From the NCBI GenBank assembly GCA_015494375.1, contig WGBL01000097.1, positions 1 to 5,974 of the forward strand: 5,974 nucleotides of DNA, read 5' to 3'. Both the position numbers and the translations under genes were made by a program. The notes beneath the pieces were generated by a model. It did not search any database. It worked only from the letters and a program-made list of their open reading frames with translations, and had not been told where the DNA came from. The stretch is from Hyphomicrobiales bacterium (GTDB lineage: Bacteria > Pseudomonadota > Alphaproteobacteria > Rhizobiales > S144-23). Each line of letters starts with the position of its first letter. Positions within the stretch are counted from its first letter, which is position 1. This document shows positions 5,252-5,974 of this stretch, piece by piece.

Positions 5252-5920
5252 CTAGCGCGGCGGCAGGCCGGGCTCGGTTTGCCCCGCGCCAAGGAGCTCT
5301 GACACACAGGCCGCGACGCCTTCGCGCCAATGGGGAAGCTGAAGCCCGAAGGTCTCGCGAATGCGCGTGCAATCGAGGCGCGAGTTCATGGGCCGCGTTG
5401 CCGGTGTCGGATAGTCGGCGCTGGTGATTGCCGCCACCTCGGCGGTGGGCCCGCCGCGCGCCTTCGAGGCGGCAAAGACGGCACGCGCGAGCTCACACCA
5501 ACTGGCCGTGCCCGAACCGGCGAGGTGATAGACGCCTGCGCGCCCTTCTGTGTCTCGCCCGGCAATGTGGGCGGCAAGCTCGAGGATGGCCTCGGCAAGG
5601 TGTGGCGCATAGGTGGGCGAGCCGCGCTGATCGTCGACGATGTGGAGCTTGTCGCGCTCTCTTGCGAGCTCCAGCATGCGGGAGACGAAGTTGCGGCCGT
5701 GGGGGCTGTAGATCCAGGCGGTTCGCACGATGATGTGGGCCGGATTGGCGGCCGCCACCGCCTCTTCCCCGGCCAGTTTGCTCTTGCCATAGACGTTGAT
5801 CGGCCGGGGCGTGTCGCTCTCGTCGTAGGGGCCCGCCTTTGTCCCGTCGAAAACATAGTCGGTCGAGAGATGGATGATCGGCACGCCCCGCTCGGCGGCC
5901 GCCAATCCGGCCCACATCAT
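5252..5920 (-). CDS. rmlD: dTDP-4-dehydrorhamnose reductase, N-terminus missing
   Basis: The enzyme (RmlD/RfbD) reduces dTDP-4-dehydro-L-rhamnose with NAD(P)H to dTDP-L-rhamnose, the precursor for rhamnose in O-antigen and capsule, in the cytoplasm. The frame of 222 residues shows HLSTDYVFDG (17-26), the catalytic Tyr-x-x-x-Lys as YGKSK (44-48), IIVRTAWIYSPHGRNF (63-78), DDQRGSPTYA (96-105) and YHLAGSG near the substrate-binding C-terminus. Full-length relatives have about 290-300 residues, so roughly 80-90 N-terminal residues with the Rossmann nucleotide-binding loop are absent. Family-like sequence begins only at AAAERG (residues 7-12, from about base 5903). The preceding MMWAGL is the antisense of an inverted second copy of the gene, so the ATG at 5920 is spurious, and that frame is closed by TAG at 5941-5939. 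The true gene must continue elsewhere. The downstream end is normal, with a probable terminator. Confidence 0.9.
   Translation of the reverse strand: MMWAGLAAAERGVPIIHLSTDYVFDGTKAGPYDESDTPRPINVYGKSKLAGEEAVAAANPAHIIVRTAWIYSPHGRNFVSRMLELARERDKLHIVDDQRGSPTYAPHLAEAILELAAHIAGRDTEGRAGVYHLAGSGTASWCELARAVFAASKARGGPTAEVAAITSADYPTPATRPMNSRLDCTRIRETFGLQLPHWREGVAACVSELLGAGQTEPGLPPR
5676..5756 (-). repeat. Inverted repeat, left arm (inside rmlD)
   Basis: These 81 bases encode the rmlD segment from AAANPAHIIVRTAW to FVSRM. They recur in reverse complement at 5894-5974 with two mismatches (5699 and 5723). The inner end is the palindrome GGCGGCCGCC (5747-5756). Confidence 0.95.
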
Positions 5921-5974
5921 CGTGCGGACCGCCTGGATCTACAGCCCCCATGGCCGCAACTTCGTCTCCCGCAT
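5894..5974 (+). repeat. Inverted repeat, right arm: fragment of a second rmlD allele
   Basis: Read on the plus strand from 5895 in frame, this encodes the same peptide as the left arm (NPAHIIVRTAW, YSPHGRNFVSR), that is, rmlD in the opposite orientation and running off the window. The two differences, CGG for CGA (base 5927) and CAT for CAC (base 5951), are both synonymous. The arm begins with the palindrome GGCGGCCGCC (5894-5903), the likely crossover point. The two arms are separated by 137 bases. Confidence 0.95.

Noticed and set aside
4928..5255. About 100-codon frames on both strands after rmlD
   Set aside because: Starts are TTG or poorly placed, a probable rmlD terminator lies just before the minus-strand frame, and no domain is recognisable, although the minus-strand codon use is not unlike a real high-GC gene.
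5493..5951. 152-codon minus-strand frame that crosses the fold-back junction
   Set aside because: It is a shadow of rmlD in another frame, with its start created by the inverted arm.
1..5974. CRISPR array, tRNA, rRNA, insertion sequence or phage genes
   Set aside because: No regularly spaced repeats of CRISPR size, no tRNA cloverleaf, no transposase or phage-like protein was seen on either strand.

Overview
The window looks like a piece of an alphaproteobacterial chromosome, most likely Hyphomicrobiales (rhizobial order). This rests on high GC with GC-rich third codon positions in most genes, a TakP-like TRAP solute-binding protein with a Tat signal, a SoxS/thioredoxin-like membrane-anchored protein and an Omp25/Omp31-style eight-strand outer-membrane barrel. 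The genus cannot be fixed from the sequence. The abnormal right end suggests a metagenomic or single-cell contig.

Layout. Bases 1-239 hold no gene I can support, only a hairpin that probably terminates the TRAP gene. On the minus strand, a thioredoxin-like gene (1493-2029) is followed by a possible 50-codon coupled ORF (1344-1496) and then the TRAP substrate-binding protein (240-1331). The three could be one transcript. Bases 2030-2372 are a divergent intergenic region with two short tandem repeats. On the plus strand, 2373-3491 encodes a secreted, very basic peptidoglycan-binding-domain protein. A 505-base gap with lower GC (one possible small ORF and one strong hairpin) leads to an outer-membrane beta-barrel gene (3997-4734) that is also lower in GC than its neighbours, followed by a GC-rich hairpin. 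Bases 4735-5251 have no convincing gene but contain nested palindromes. The minus-strand gene at 5252-5920 is the C-terminal three quarters of dTDP-4-dehydrorhamnose reductase (rmlD/rfbD), last step of dTDP-L-rhamnose synthesis.

How the genes relate. Most of the products act at the cell envelope: periplasmic solute capture, periplasmic thiol chemistry, peptidoglycan binding, an outer-membrane barrel and rhamnose precursor supply for surface polysaccharide. They do not form one recognisable pathway, and no TRAP membrane subunits (DctQ/DctM) or other rml genes are in view.

The most striking observation is at the right edge. The last 81 bases are an inverted copy of an internal part of rmlD (5676-5756), with only two mismatches, both synonymous. 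The join falls on a 10-base perfect palindrome present at both places. The window therefore folds back on itself, the N-terminal part of rmlD is replaced by an inverted second allele, and the apparent ATG at 5920 is not a real start. I found no sign of a new defence, mobile or RNA-guided system.
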